From positions 1 to 33,733 of the forward strand of contig NZ_SMNT01000061.1 of assembly GCF_004348265.1 (NCBI RefSeq): 33,733 nt of DNA. The letters are read 5' to 3'. The position numbers and the translations under genes are program-made. Positions 1 through 8,806 of the stretch are shown here, in pieces. Positions within the stretch are counted from its first letter, which is position 1. Each line of letters opens with the position of its first letter. The notes under the pieces were generated by a model. That model made no database searches. It was given only the letters and a program-made list of their open reading frames with translations, and had not been told where the DNA came from. Source of the stretch: Methylobacterium segetis. GTDB taxonomy: Bacteria > Pseudomonadota > Alphaproteobacteria > Rhizobiales > Beijerinckiaceae.

Positions 1-558
<558 letters not shown>

Positions 559-695
559 CACGGCACCTCGGTGAGGCGCTGATCATATTCCGTCATGGAT
601 ACTGGAGTGTTAATGGCAACGAGCGCCGCCCGTTCTCTGCTAGGGACGGCGACGCTCGAGCGGCCGTCACAACGCTGTGAGCAGGTTGATGAGCG

Positions 696-911
696 TTACC
701 GCAGTGTGCTGATCGTCTTGTAGTGCTCCGCACCGGCCAGGGCCCGCAGCTTGATCGCCTTCACCCGGTGATGCCGAACGTGACGGAGCAGTTCCTGAGC
801 GGTTTCTGGTCCGCCTTCCTGCCGCTGGCGAGCGGCGCTAGCTGCCAGTTCGTTTGCGATCGCCTCAGCAATGCAGGCAGCGGCTATGCGGTTGGGCGGC
901 TTCCGGCTCAT
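696..911 (-). CDS. Small helical hypothetical protein (71 aa)
   Basis: I do not recognise the family. The product is a soluble, alanine- and arginine-rich protein without a signal peptide or membrane segment. It is predicted to be mostly helical, with an N-terminal basic MSRKPPNR start and a basic C-terminal half (RHVRHHRVKAIKLR). No strong ribosome site precedes the ATG. The opposite strand has an ORF of similar length over the same bases, but its composition is less protein-like. It stands alone behind the ctrA promoter region. Confidence 0.4.
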   Translation of the reverse strand: MSRKPPNRIAAACIAEAIANELAASAARQRQEGGPETAQELLRHVRHHRVKAIKLRALAGAEHYKTISTLR

Positions 912-1357
912 GGCGTTCTCGCGTGGCAGCGACGGCCATGATCGTCTGCTGGATCCTCTAACGACTCGTTAACCATGCGCTCTGCATAGGTGCTGTCCGA
1001 CGACTGGCGAGAGGAAGGGGCGACCGCGGATGTACCGGCGCCCCTTCTTCAAGCGAGAGCCACTCAGGCCTGAGCGACGGTGGTTCGGCAGGGCGGCGTA
1101 TGGACGTCCTTGAACTCCTCGCCCTCTCAGCGGCTGCCATTGGCTCGCTGTTCAGCATCGGCATGCTCATTGTCGTGATCTGAGTTGCAAGCTCGATCCC
1201 TCAGGTCCGCGCGACGGAAGTCGGCCATTGTGAGCCGTTCGTAATGGGGTTGCTGGCCCGGAAGCAGACGCTCCGAGGAGCTGCGTGGATGCGAGGAGAT
1301 CCTCCGGCGTGGCCGTCCCCATCGCTATAATGTGGGTGTAGCACTGGCAGAAGGCAC
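912..1357. other. Intergenic stretch, possible micro-ORFs only
   Basis: No convincing gene of normal size is seen. A 27-residue ORF at 1100-1183 (+) would encode an almost entirely hydrophobic peptide with a single membrane-spanning segment (MDVLELLALSAAAIGS...). It overlaps a second 27-codon ORF starting at 1030 (+) that has a purine-rich ribosome site. Either could be a membrane micropeptide, but neither has further support. Confidence 0.3.
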
Positions 1358-2437
1358 CTACCTGCGCTCGTAGAGCCGAGGACCGCCATTTCTGAGGCCA
1401 TCGAACAGAATGAGGAAACGCCTCGCTTCACCATCCAGTGGCAGGATGCCTTCCGCCTTCGCTCGATCGTCCCGGCCCACCGAGACATCCTCCAGCGTGG
1501 TCAGAAGCTCCGGGCGAGCCTGAGACTTCAGCTCAATAGCGTAGACCCGGAACGGGATGTCGGGTTGCTGGAGCGTCGGCCCCGACAGGATGAGCAGGCG
1601 TCCGTCGTCGAGCGCGGCGAGGTCGCGGATCCCGACACCTTCGCCGAGTTCGATCTCGATGCGCTCGCCCCTCGCGCCGGAGGGCGCATCGCCGGACGCG
1701 AAGAGTCCATCCGCCCGGACCGCAAAGACGAAGGCCTTGCCGCTGATTGAGGGCGCCCGCAGGCCGAAGAAGAGGTGATCGCCGATCGCCGCGACGCCCT
1801 CGATGTTCAGTCCGTCGTGCTCCTTGTCGAGATCACGTCCGTAATGCGGGCCGACGACCGGATCCCGCCGCAGGATTTCGTTCAGCCGCCACGTGGTCTC
1901 GACCGAGCCAAAGTCGTTGCTAGCCGGGACGCCATCCGGATCGACGCGCAGGCGGGCCAGCACGAAGGCGGACTTGACCGCGGTGCGGTCCTTGCGGGCG
2001 CAGCCGTGCGAGCCCACGACGTAGAAATAGGGAGCCGCGTAGGCCACGCCCTCGCCGTCGAGATCCTTGAAGCCGCCCTTGCCCTGCGAGCAGCCGAGGC
2101 GCTTCGGCTTCCTGCCGTGGATTGTGCGCCTCCTCTCCTTGTCGATGAGAAAGACCAGATCGCCGCCCTGCAGCCGCTCCTCGTCGAGCCTCGCGAGCTG
2201 GGCGTAGGTATCCTGGTCGTTGACCACGAGGCAGGAGCGGCGTCCTTGCGCATCTGGCGGCAGGCAGGCGATTCCGCTGACGTCGTGCGCCGGCTCGAGA
2301 CCGTCCTTGCCGTCACTCCTAAGCCCCTTGGCCGCGAACTCCGATCCTGTATAGGTGAGGCTCTCAGAGACGGCGGGCATGGCTGCGAGAAGCCCCAGCA
2401 GGGCGAACGCCGTCGCGGACATCGGGCGCAGCGTCAT
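1358..2437 (-). CDS. Secreted DUF3616-type beta-propeller-like protein
   Basis: The 359-residue product begins with a Sec signal peptide (MTLRPMSATAFALLGLLAAM, cleavage near AVSES). A DUF3616-like region follows, with the characteristic DGLEPAHDVSGIAC start, DLDGEGVAY, DGLNIEGVA and LSGPTL segments spaced as propeller blades. Members of this family are periplasmic or secreted and have no settled function. The frame is open up to 2662, but the ATG at 2437 is chosen because AGGAGGAG lies about nine bases upstream and the signal peptide starts there. The gene stands alone. No enzymatic motif is apparent. The family call is by recognition of the conserved segments. Confidence 0.75.
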   Translation of the reverse strand: MTLRPMSATAFALLGLLAAMPAVSESLTYTGSEFAAKGLRSDGKDGLEPAHDVSGIACLPPDAQGRRSCLVVNDQDTYAQLARLDEERLQGGDLVFLIDKERRRTIHGRKPKRLGCSQGKGGFKDLDGEGVAYAAPYFYVVGSHGCARKDRTAVKSAFVLARLRVDPDGVPASNDFGSVETTWRLNEILRRDPVVGPHYGRDLDKEHDGLNIEGVAAIGDHLFFGLRAPSISGKAFVFAVRADGLFASGDAPSGARGERIEIELGEGVGIRDLAALDDGRLLILSGPTLQQPDIPFRVYAIELKSQARPELLTTLEDVSVGRDDRAKAEGILPLDGEARRFLILFDGLRNGGPRLYERR

Positions 2438-2710
2438 TCGGGCAGTCTCCTCCTGCTGTGCGGCGCTGGCGAGGGCTCCCGCCTGGCTGCATCGTCTGGG
2501 GTCGCCGATCAGGATTGAGAACTCGTTCCGCCAACCCGTCAGTTTGTTCGCAATGGTCGCTGCATCGAGGCGTGCTTCTACGTCCCTCATCGCTACTCCA
2601 AGGCCTCTTCTTCCCTCCCAGTGAGCGGTGGCTTTCGGTCGGCTTCCAAATTCGCGTGCCATAGCTGGTCAAACCGTGGCATCATGGCCTCGCTACCTTG
2701 GAGGTTGGTC

Positions 2711-2842
2711 ATGGCCTCAGAGAAGAAGCGCGGAAACCGCGAGGCTAAGAAGCCGAAGAAGCTGACGCCGAAGACGATTGCGGCTGCACCATCCTCGAAG
2801 GACATGGTCAGCGCCGCCGTTAAATCGGCCAGTCGGAAATAG
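2711..2842 (+). CDS. Small lysine-rich cytosolic protein (43 aa)
   Basis: The product starts MASEKKRGNREAKKPKK and is strongly basic in its first half, with an alanine/serine-rich tail. Short proteins with this RGNREAKKPKK pattern are widespread as unnamed ORFs in Rhizobiales. Their role is unknown; nucleic-acid binding is a guess from charge. A good ribosome site (GGAGG, five to six bases before the ATG) supports the start at 2711 over the longer frame from 2621. It is a monocistronic unit by position. Confidence 0.65.
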   Translation: MASEKKRGNREAKKPKKLTPKTIAAAPSSKDMVSAAVKSASRK

Positions 2843-3051
2843 GCAGCGGGTCCACTTCGCGAACCCGACGGCTGCGGCCGACGAGGTGCCCCCCAGCGCC
2901 TGTAAAACACAGTCCGGTTTTCGTCTGGCCGTACGGCCAAGTGGCTGGCTGAAAATGCGCGTGTCGACCGAACCGCATCGAAGCCCGGCCGCCGGGGAGA
3001 TCTCCTCGTGCAACTCAGCTTCAGAGCAACCGCCGGTGCAGTGCGGAGCGG

Positions 3052-3267
3052 TGCTCCGGTAATCGTTGCGGGTGCCGGAGTTCAGCTGCCCCACGGCGTA
3101 GGAGACCACGTTGTACCGGTTGAAGAAGACGAGCCGTCCGCCGACTCGATGCAGCCGAGTCCAGGGTAGGTGCGCTCTATCACTCCCGCGGATGTGAACG
3201 CGTTGTCGGGCTCCGCCTCAAAGGCGGCGAGAACAGCACGCTGGATCTTGCCGGCCGCGGGGCTCAT
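3052..3267 (-). pseudogene. Frameshifted winged-helix-like hypothetical protein
   Basis: The ORF starts at an ATG (3267) with a GAAGGAAA ribosome site. Its first ~38 residues (MSPAAGKIQRAVLAAFEAEP, then DNAFTSAGVIERTYPGL) look like the N-terminal helices of a small winged-helix protein common in Rhizobiales. After about codon 43 the frame turns into low-complexity serine/threonine sequence and stops at 3082. A +/-1 shift near 3135-3145 opens a sensible continuation (FFNRYNVVSYAVGQLN) that resembles the expected strand-helix part. I read it as one gene broken by a single frameshift and decayed downstream, though sequencing error is possible. Confidence 0.5.
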
Positions 3268-3465
3268 GAGCGTTTCCTTCTCTGCAGCGCTTCGCTTGGA
3301 GAACTCTCCTTGCCCGAGCTGCGGAGGGCACTGCGGGATCAGGGCAAGGCGCAGACCGTTGTCTACCCATCAGCTGGTCGCAAGCCAGCTCGGCCTCAGC
3401 CCGCACCACGGGGCGAGGCTGTTGTCTGCGTGTGTCTTCAGCGGCGCCGGCTGCGAGGAGGTCGC

Positions 3466-3744
3466 ATGATGAGGACAGCTGCAATCCTGATCGCGTTCAG
3501 CGCAGCCGTCAGCACAGCGCAGGCAGCGCCACTTGGACACCGACAGCCGACGCCTGAGTCACTGGGAGCCGCGGGCGCACCAGCAAGCCCACCCGTGGCG
3601 AACGCGCCGGGTCAGGGTGCGAGCAAGGCTGCTCGAGAGACGGCCGAAGCGACAAAGCGCAATGACGCTGCGCGCACCGCACGGGACAAGCGGTGGGACG
3701 CTCACACGAAGCGGGCCATGGGCGGCATCTGCCGGGGCTGCTGA
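3466..3744 (+). CDS. Small secreted hypothetical protein (92 aa)
   Basis: The N-terminus MMRTAAILIAFSAAVSTAQA is a clear Sec signal peptide ending in an AQA-A cleavage site. The mature part is about 70 residues: a proline/alanine-rich linker, then a charged helix rich in K, R, A and T, and a short C-terminal end with two cysteines (GGICRGC). A GAGGAGG ribosome site five bases before the first ATG fixes the start and excludes the longer upstream frame. The family is not recognised. The CxxC end could bind metal or form a disulfide, but this is inference. Confidence 0.65.
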   Translation: MMRTAAILIAFSAAVSTAQAAPLGHRQPTPESLGAAGAPASPPVANAPGQGASKAARETAEATKRNDAARTARDKRWDAHTKRAMGGICRGC

Positions 3745-3921
3745 GCAGGTGAGGAGTACGACAGGACCACCCGCCGCATCACCATTCTGAGGGCCAGCAT
3801 TCGGCTCGCGCCGCTCCTATGTGCGCTGTGAACGCTCGCACTCACGCCCGCCTATGCCGCCTCGGTGACGGGTCAACGTCGCTCGCCCCGCAGCACCAGA
3901 CGCAGCGAGCGGGCAAGCTCG

Positions 3922-4211
3922 TCACGGCGAAGGCTTGTTGAGCACCGGCATCTCACCCTGGGCTATCGCCTGATCTTCGTCGAGGTTCCCGGTGCGCAGG
4001 TACCACGCCGCACGGTTAAGGAGGCGATGGGCGTTCACGAACTGCCGCTCGTGCGCACGCCCATGATCCGCAGGACGCTGGCTACCGCGGGCCGACCGGG
4101 GGCGAGGATCGCGCAGCTCAATAGAACCTGAGCGTGGCGCCACGAGCGGCGGACGAATAGGGGCGCGAACGCCAGGATGATCGCGGCGAAGCGAGTCGGC
4201 AGTACCGGCAT
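3922..4211 (-). pseudogene. Transposase N-terminal remnant (IS701-like DDE type)
   Basis: Read from an ATG at 4211, the frame gives MPVLPTRFAAIILAFAPLF, RRSWRHAQVLL, ILAPGRPAVASVLRIMG. This is the conserved N-terminus of the IS701-like transposases common in Methylobacterium and relatives. Near 4066 the frame shifts, and the next frame continues with RAHERQFVNAHRLLNRAAW, the segment that normally follows. Homology then stops. Only about 75 of the roughly 400 residues remain, and none of the catalytic DDE residues is present. No inverted repeats were found. The assignment rests on remembered family sequence. Confidence 0.6.
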
Positions 4212-4308
4212 GGCGGTGTCTCTTGGCGGGGACGCCACCACCCTAACCGTCAGCCTGCTTCGTCACCTTGCCCCGCTTGCCAGCCCGTCGCATTGGCCAA
4301 AGTCGAAC

Positions 4309-4455
4309 TCAGACGAAGTGACGGAACACGACCTCAACCACCTCGGTCTTCGGGGTGGTTTCATCGCCGGCACCGATCTCGGGGCGTGCCATGTCGACCG
4401 GGATGAGGACGGTGATCAAGGCCAGCAGCCGGCGAATCGAACGAACAGCGGACAT
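4309..4455 (-). CDS. Short hydrophobic-headed hypothetical protein (48 aa)
   Basis: The ORF has a possible signal or anchor segment (SIRRLLALITVLIPVD) followed by an acidic, soluble tail ending in EVVEVVFRHFV. GAGG lies about five bases before the ATG at 4455. The family is not recognised. The CRP-type palindrome at 4551-4566 lies 96 bases upstream in this orientation, so this gene is one possible target of that site. It could also be chance. Confidence 0.35.
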   Translation of the reverse strand: MSAVRSIRRLLALITVLIPVDMARPEIGAGDETTPKTEVVEVVFRHFV

Positions 4456-4550
4456 ACGAACCTCAGGGGCTTGGTCAGGAGCGGCGTGCCAGATCTGGCA
4501 GCAACTGGGCATTGCCGAGCGGCGGCATGCCCCTTCCGCACTCATCAAAC

Positions 4551-4566
4551 TGTGATGTGCCTCACG
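4551..4566. promoter_or_regulatory. CRP/FNR-type operator (TGTGATGTGCCTCACG)
   Basis: The half-sites TGTGA and TCACG are six bases apart, one mismatch from the CRP consensus TGTGA-N6-TCACA. The core (TGTGATxTGCCTCAC) is nearly the same as the site at 6299. It lies upstream of the small ORF ending at 4309 (- strand) and, 442 bases away, of the patatin gene (+ strand). Which it serves cannot be decided from sequence. Confidence 0.5.
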
Positions 4567-5007
4567 CACGCCGCAGAGGTCGTGCTACTCCATGGGCGTT
4601 CTCCTCGACCGCCCGGACTTATAGATCCCCGGGGGTCGGTCGGCCGCGTGAGCGTCAGCGAGGGCAGCATCGAGCTTATGCCGCTGCGCTTACGCCCCGT
4701 TTCGGGATTTCTGCAGATGTCCCATGATTGCGCTTATGCTACCGCCCCTCGCGGCGCAGAGCCCCTCGTCGCGCTCGCGCTCGATTTCTGAGAGCCGGAT
4801 CAGCAGCGCCTCGACCTCGGACTGCAAATCTCCGGCGCCAACGGCCATTTCGACGCAATGATCCTGAGCCTCGGCAAGCTGGGGTGTCGCTCGGCGTTCG
4901 GGGTCAGGTTGCAATTGCGGTAGCAAGGCACTCGATAGACACTGCGCCTCCGCTGATGTTCCGGTGACGATGCCCCGGTGTCCGATCCCCGAAGAGGAGC
5001 TCCTGGC
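4567..5007. other. Intergenic region upstream of the patatin gene
   Basis: Frames on both strands are open in places, but none looks like a protein. Apart from the operator at its left end and the ribosome site at its right end, I see no gene, repeat or RNA. It is probably the long 5' region of the patatin gene or decayed DNA. Confidence 0.4.
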
Positions 5008-6069
5008 ATGGCCGAGCGCTTGGAAGCGGGTCGGCTGGCGGCCAGCAGCGGCAGTGATGGAGTAAAGTCCGTCAATCTCGCCCTTCAGGGCGGTGGAGCT
5101 CACGGTGCTTTCGCTTGGGGCGTTCTCGACCGCCTGCTCGAAGAAGATGGTCTCGCCATTGAGGGCATCAGTGCAACAAGCGCCGGGGCGATGAATGCTG
5201 CGGTTCTCGCATATGGATTGACGGTCGGGGGGCGCAAAGGCGCGCGGCAAGCCCTCGACACGTTCTGGCGAGGGATCGCGCAAGCAGCGCTGTTCAGCCC
5301 TCTTCAGCCCTCGCCATGGGACCGGTTCTTCGGCAACTACGGACTTGAGACATCGCTCGCCTTTCCGTTCTTCGATGCCCTGACGCGCATCATCTCGCCG
5401 TACCAGTCCAATCCTCTGAATTATAACCCGCTCCGGCAGGTGCTGGAGAACAGCATCGACTTTGCCGAGTTGCGGCGCTGTTCCGCCGTCAAGCTCTTCC
5501 TCTCAGCCACCAATGTGCGGACAGGCAAGGTCCGGGTCTTCGGCTCTGGTGAAATCAGCGCCGATGCGGTTCTGGCCTCGGCGTGCCTGCCATTCCTGTT
5601 TCAAGCCGTCGAGATCGATGGTGAGCACTATTGGGATGGCGGCTACATGGGCAATCCCGCTGTCTTTCCGCTGATCTACGAGTGCGACTGCGCGGACGTC
5701 GTCCTTGTGCACATCAACCCAATTTGTCGCCCGGAAGTGCCTATCACCGCGCCGGAGATCATGAACCGGATCAACGAGATCAGCTTCAACTCATCGCTGA
5801 TGCGCGAGATGCGTGCGATCAGCTTCGTCAACAGGCTAATCGAAAATGGTATCCTGCGTGGCAATGAGATGAAGCTGCTGCGCATTCACGCAATTGATGC
5901 CGAGGACGTCATGCAGACGTTCGGCGTCGCCTCGAAGCTCAACGCGGACTTGAATTTCCTGCTTCACTTGCACGGTGTCGGGCGGGCACGGGCAGAGGCG
6001 TGGCTCGCATGCGAGTTCGCCGAGGTTGGTCAGCGTTCGACCGTCGATCTGCAAGCCAAGTACCTTTGA
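5008..6069 (+). CDS. Patatin-like phospholipase family protein
   Basis: This 353-residue protein has the patatin fold signatures: oxyanion-hole GGGAHG at residues 28-33, the nucleophile serine S58, and the catalytic aspartate in DGG at D210. Patatins use a Ser-Asp dyad to hydrolyse acyl esters of phospholipids or similar lipids. The elbow reads A-T-S-A-G rather than the usual G-x-S-x-G, so its first glycine is alanine; activity is likely but not certain. There is no signal peptide, so it should be cytosolic or membrane-associated. The ATG at 5008 is preferred to the GTG at 4978 because GAGGAG lies about nine bases before it. The gene lies just before the type I secretion genes on the same strand, but with its own spacing. 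Confidence 0.88.
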   Translation: MAERLEAGRLAASSGSDGVKSVNLALQGGGAHGAFAWGVLDRLLEEDGLAIEGISATSAGAMNAAVLAYGLTVGGRKGARQALDTFWRGIAQAALFSPLQPSPWDRFFGNYGLETSLAFPFFDALTRIISPYQSNPLNYNPLRQVLENSIDFAELRRCSAVKLFLSATNVRTGKVRVFGSGEISADAVLASACLPFLFQAVEIDGEHYWDGGYMGNPAVFPLIYECDCADVVLVHINPICRPEVPITAPEIMNRINEISFNSSLMREMRAISFVNRLIENGILRGNEMKLLRIHAIDAEDVMQTFGVASKLNADLNFLLHLHGVGRARAEAWLACEFAEVGQRSTVDLQAKYL

Positions 6070-6298
6070 TACACGGAAGGTCTCGGGCGTGCCCATCGCC
6101 TGCATCAAGTCGCCTCAGTCCGCATCGCCGAAGCGAACTTCCGCCGACTGAACATTAGGATCTGCCCTGCACGCGAATGCTCACCACGAGATGAACTCAC
6201 AGGCGCCGAGTTGCGTCGCATGATGTGCTGCGCAAGGGGTTCCTTGCTCGCCTTGCATTTAGAGCTTGTGCTCTCACTCAGCGAGCCATTCTCCAAAG

Positions 6299-6341
6299 TG
6301 TGATTTGCCTCACATTAACAGGAACCAAGAGCGCGTACAAA
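6299..6341 (+). promoter_or_regulatory. CRP-type operator with class II promoter ahead of the ABC exporter
   Basis: TGTGATTTGCCTCACA at 6299-6314 matches the TGTGA-N6-TCACA consensus in all ten conserved positions. A -10-like TACAAA follows at 6336-6341. This puts the palindrome centre about 41 bases before the expected start near 6348, the spacing of class II activation by CRP-family proteins. No good -35 box is seen, as expected when the activator replaces it. The next large gene is the ABC exporter at 6585. Confidence 0.6.
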
Positions 6342-6350
6342 CAACTCGCC

Positions 6351-6524
6351 ATGACAATCCTACTGAAGCGCTTCAGCTCACCGCTGGAGCGCTTTTTTCT
6401 TGCTCAGCATTTGGCCCTGCACGGGCTGAGCGTGAGCCGGATCACAGAAGGTGGCTGCTGCGGCTCTACAAATCCTGATGCTTCCCTGGACTTTCGATCG
6501 GCGGAAAGCCGCAGCACAAGCTGA
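6351..6524 (+). CDS. Possible leader peptide ORF (57 aa) over an intrinsic terminator
   Basis: The ATG lies three bases after the predicted transcription start, so translation would be leaderless or nearly so; no ribosome site is visible. The product begins MTILLKRFSSPLERFF and matches no family I know. Codons 6-16 run through the hairpin at 6366-6393. A translating ribosome would therefore keep that hairpin from forming, as in attenuation. Equally, the ORF may be chance sequence. It ends 60 bases before the ABC gene. Confidence 0.3.
   Translation: MTILLKRFSSPLERFFLAQHLALHGLSVSRITEGGCCGSTNPDASLDFRSAESRSTS
6366..6400 (+). terminator. Intrinsic terminator or attenuator in the ABC exporter leader
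   Basis: A 12-bp stem (AAGCGCTTCAGC with GCTGGAGCGCTT, one G-U pair) with a 5-base loop at 6378-6382 runs directly into six T residues at 6393-6398. It lies about 20 bases after the predicted start site and 185 bases before the ABC gene. Transcripts from the CRP-type promoter would end here unless read-through is allowed. Confidence 0.7.
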
Positions 6525-6584
6525 AGAAGCCCTCGCCGCCGACGTTCTTCCTGGCTCAACCCACCCAGCATGGAGTGATGCACA

Positions 6585-8357
6585 ATGAAGTCCGCATCTC
6601 ACGAAATCGGCGCTGTGCTCTCCAGCTGTCGCTCCGGATTTATCAGCGTGGCTGTCACCAGCGGTTTGGTGAACGTGCTCTATCTGACCGGCTCTCTCTT
6701 CATGCTGGTCGTCTACGACCGCGTCCTCCCCAGCCGGTCAATCCCCTCCCTGGTTGGCCTCGTGCTGCTGGCTCTGATGCTCTACGCCTTTCAGGGCATG
6801 CTGGAGGCTATGCGCGGCCGGATGCTCGCCCGGATCGCCGCCGCTCTCGACGATTTCCTGAGCCCGCATGTCTTCAAGCAGATGGTGTACGGCCCACGCG
6901 AGGGCGCGCCTGCAGGCAGCCGATATCTGCCCATGCAGGACCTCGATCAGTTGCGCGCCTTCCTTTCAGGCTCTGCGCCGGCCGCACTCTGCGATCTGCC
7001 CTGGATGCCGATCTACTTCGGCGTCTGTTTCCTCTTCCATCCCCTTATCGGAGTGACGGCAGTCGGCGGCGCTCTGTTCCTCTTCCTGATCACCATGCTG
7101 GCTGACCGGCTCACGCGCCGCCCCTTGAAGGTGGTGAGCGAGCACGCCATGCAGCGTAGCGCTGTGACAGAGGCCGGTTGCCGCAACTCCGACCTCCTCA
7201 TTGCCATGGGCATGCAGACGCACTTCGCAGCCCGCTGGAACGCGGCGAACCACAACGTCCTCCTCGCTCAACAGCGTGTGTCGGATATCTCCGGCGCCGT
7301 CGGTGCTATCTCCAAGGTGTCGCGCATGGCACTCCAGTCCGGTGTGCTCGCCATCAGCGCCTATCTCGTCATCACCGGTGACGGCAGCACGGGTGTTCTC
7401 CTCGCCTCGTCCCTTCTCCTGGGACGCGCTCTGGCTCCGCTCGACTCGACCATCGCGAACTGGAAGACCGTTGTAGCCGCGCAGCAGGCCTGGAAGCGCC
7501 TGGGCGAGGTTTCTGCCAAGGCAGCTCCGCCGAGCCGAAGCGGGGTGCTGTCTGTGCCATCACGCTTCTTGAAGGTCGCGGGTGTCAGCATCGCTCCGCC
7601 TGGTGCACAGCGTCTGACCGTCAAAAACGTGAGCTTCGCTCTCAAAGCTGGGCAAGCGGTCGCAGTCATAGGGCCGAGCGGATGCGGCAAGTCGACGTTG
7701 ATCCGTGGTCTTCTGGGAGTATGGTCAATTCATCAAGGCGCCATTCAGCTCGATGGCATCCCATTCGAGCAATGGGCCAAGGCCGATATTGGCCGGTATG
7801 TTGGATATCTACCTCAGGAAGTCGCCCTCTTCGCTGGAACGATTGCTCAGAACATCGCCCGCTTCTCACCCGACGCAAGTCCAGAGGCGGTCGAGAAGGC
7901 AGCGAAGGCTGCCGGGATCCACGAGTTCATCCAGGCAATGCCCGAAGGCTACGAAACCGAGCTTGGTGAAGGCGGAGTCGGGCTGTCCGGCGGACAGCGG
8001 CAGCGGGTGGGGCTGGCGCGCGCGCTGTACGGTGAGCCCTTCTTGGTCGTGCTCGATGAGCCGAATGCGAACCTCGACAATGAGGGCGATGCGGCTCTCA
8101 CACAGGCTATTCTCGGTGTGCGGGCTCGAGGCGGTGTGGTGATCCTCGTGGCGCATCGGATGAGCGCACTCGCTGGGGTGGATCTAGTCCTGAGCATGAA
8201 CGGCGGCCAAGTTCATTCCTTCGGCCGTAAGGATGAGGTTCTGCAGAAGCTCCGTGGAACGGGCGCCACGAATGGTGTTGCCACCAAGAAGCCTGCTCAG
8301 CCGCCGTCCGCTTCAACAGCCAACCCCTCGACAGAAGCTGTGAAGAAGATTGCTTAG
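6585..8357 (+). CDS. Type I secretion ABC exporter (permease/ATPase, PrtD type)
   Basis: The 590-residue protein is a half-transporter of the inner membrane that drives export of RTX proteins in one step through an HlyD adaptor and a TolC-like pore. Membrane helices occupy about residues 20-310, starting with a pair near 20-45 and 55-75. The nucleotide-binding domain has Walker A GPSGCGKST at 363-371, the signature LSGGQ at 467-471, Walker B ending D491-E492, and the H-loop histidine at 524. There is no N-terminal C39 peptidase domain, as in the PrtD/AprD class. The C-terminal 30 residues are a low-complexity tail. The ATG at 6585 has GGAG about nine bases upstream. The RTX and HlyD genes follow on the same strand, but each in its own unit. 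Confidence 0.93.
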   Translation: MKSASHEIGAVLSSCRSGFISVAVTSGLVNVLYLTGSLFMLVVYDRVLPSRSIPSLVGLVLLALMLYAFQGMLEAMRGRMLARIAAALDDFLSPHVFKQMVYGPREGAPAGSRYLPMQDLDQLRAFLSGSAPAALCDLPWMPIYFGVCFLFHPLIGVTAVGGALFLFLITMLADRLTRRPLKVVSEHAMQRSAVTEAGCRNSDLLIAMGMQTHFAARWNAANHNVLLAQQRVSDISGAVGAISKVSRMALQSGVLAISAYLVITGDGSTGVLLASSLLLGRALAPLDSTIANWKTVVAAQQAWKRLGEVSAKAAPPSRSGVLSVPSRFLKVAGVSIAPPGAQRLTVKNVSFALKAGQAVAVIGPSGCGKSTLIRGLLGVWSIHQGAIQLDGIPFEQWAKADIGRYVGYLPQEVALFAGTIAQNIARFSPDASPEAVEKAAKAAGIHEFIQAMPEGYETELGEGGVGLSGGQRQRVGLARALYGEPFLVVLDEPNANLDNEGDAALTQAILGVRARGGVVILVAHRMSALAGVDLVLSMNGGQVHSFGRKDEVLQKLRGTGATNGVATKKPAQPPSASTANPSTEAVKKIA

Positions 8358-8428
8358 AACAAAGACCACTCTATCTTTCAAGACAAACAAAACTTAATCT
8401 AATAACAAGCCTTGTTCCTGAAACATGC

Positions 8429-8464
8429 AGCCCGCGCAGCACTGACGCTGCGCGGGCTTATTCA
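8429..8464 (+). terminator. Terminator after the ABC exporter gene
   Basis: A perfect 12-bp stem, AGCCCGCGCAGC with GCTGCGCGGGCT, has a six-base loop at 8441-8446 and is followed by a short weak T-containing tail (TATTCAT). It lies 72 bases after the ABC stop codon and separates that gene from the RTX gene. Confidence 0.7.
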
Positions 8465-8713
8465 TATTGACGTGCCTATCTGCGTCTCGGCAGGCTTGCC
8501 AGTGCCCTGGGCGTCCGAGTTGATGACGGGTGCGTGTGAGGACGTGCTCACCTGCCCAGCACCTGCAAGGCACTGTCGCAACGCGCTGCTGCGACGAAGT
8601 CTGCGCGAGCATGATCAGCACCTCTCCGCACAGAGCAGCAATGGTCAAGCTTACGCTCGCAGCAGCACCGTCCTTTTATCCCTTTCCCGGGTTGAGGGCA
8701 TGTCTGGACCATA

Positions 8714-8746
8714 CGTGATCTAGGTCACAGAAAGATCCTCTATAAT
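8714..8746 (+). promoter_or_regulatory. Promoter of the RTX gene with a CRP-type palindrome
   Basis: CGTGATCTAGGTCACA at 8714-8729 has one mismatch to TGTGA-N6-TCACA. A perfect TATAAT is at 8741-8746, with an expected start near 8753 and the RTX ATG at 8807. The palindrome centre would be about 31 bases before that start, overlapping the -35 region. That position fits repression or an unusual activation geometry rather than the class II spacing at 6299. Confidence 0.6.
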
Positions 8747-8806
8747 GCATCAAAAACAACTCGCCGATCAGAAAGACGGCGACATCAGATTAGAGGGAAT
8801 ACGGAT

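Noticed and set aside
969..976. CtrA half-site TTAACCAT
   Set aside because: A single half-site, 411 bases upstream of ctrA and without the partner half, is too weak to call.
1775..2518. ORF of 247 codons opposite the DUF3616 gene
   Set aside because: It is a complementary-frame shadow; the minus-strand gene has a signal peptide, family motifs and an AGGAGG site.
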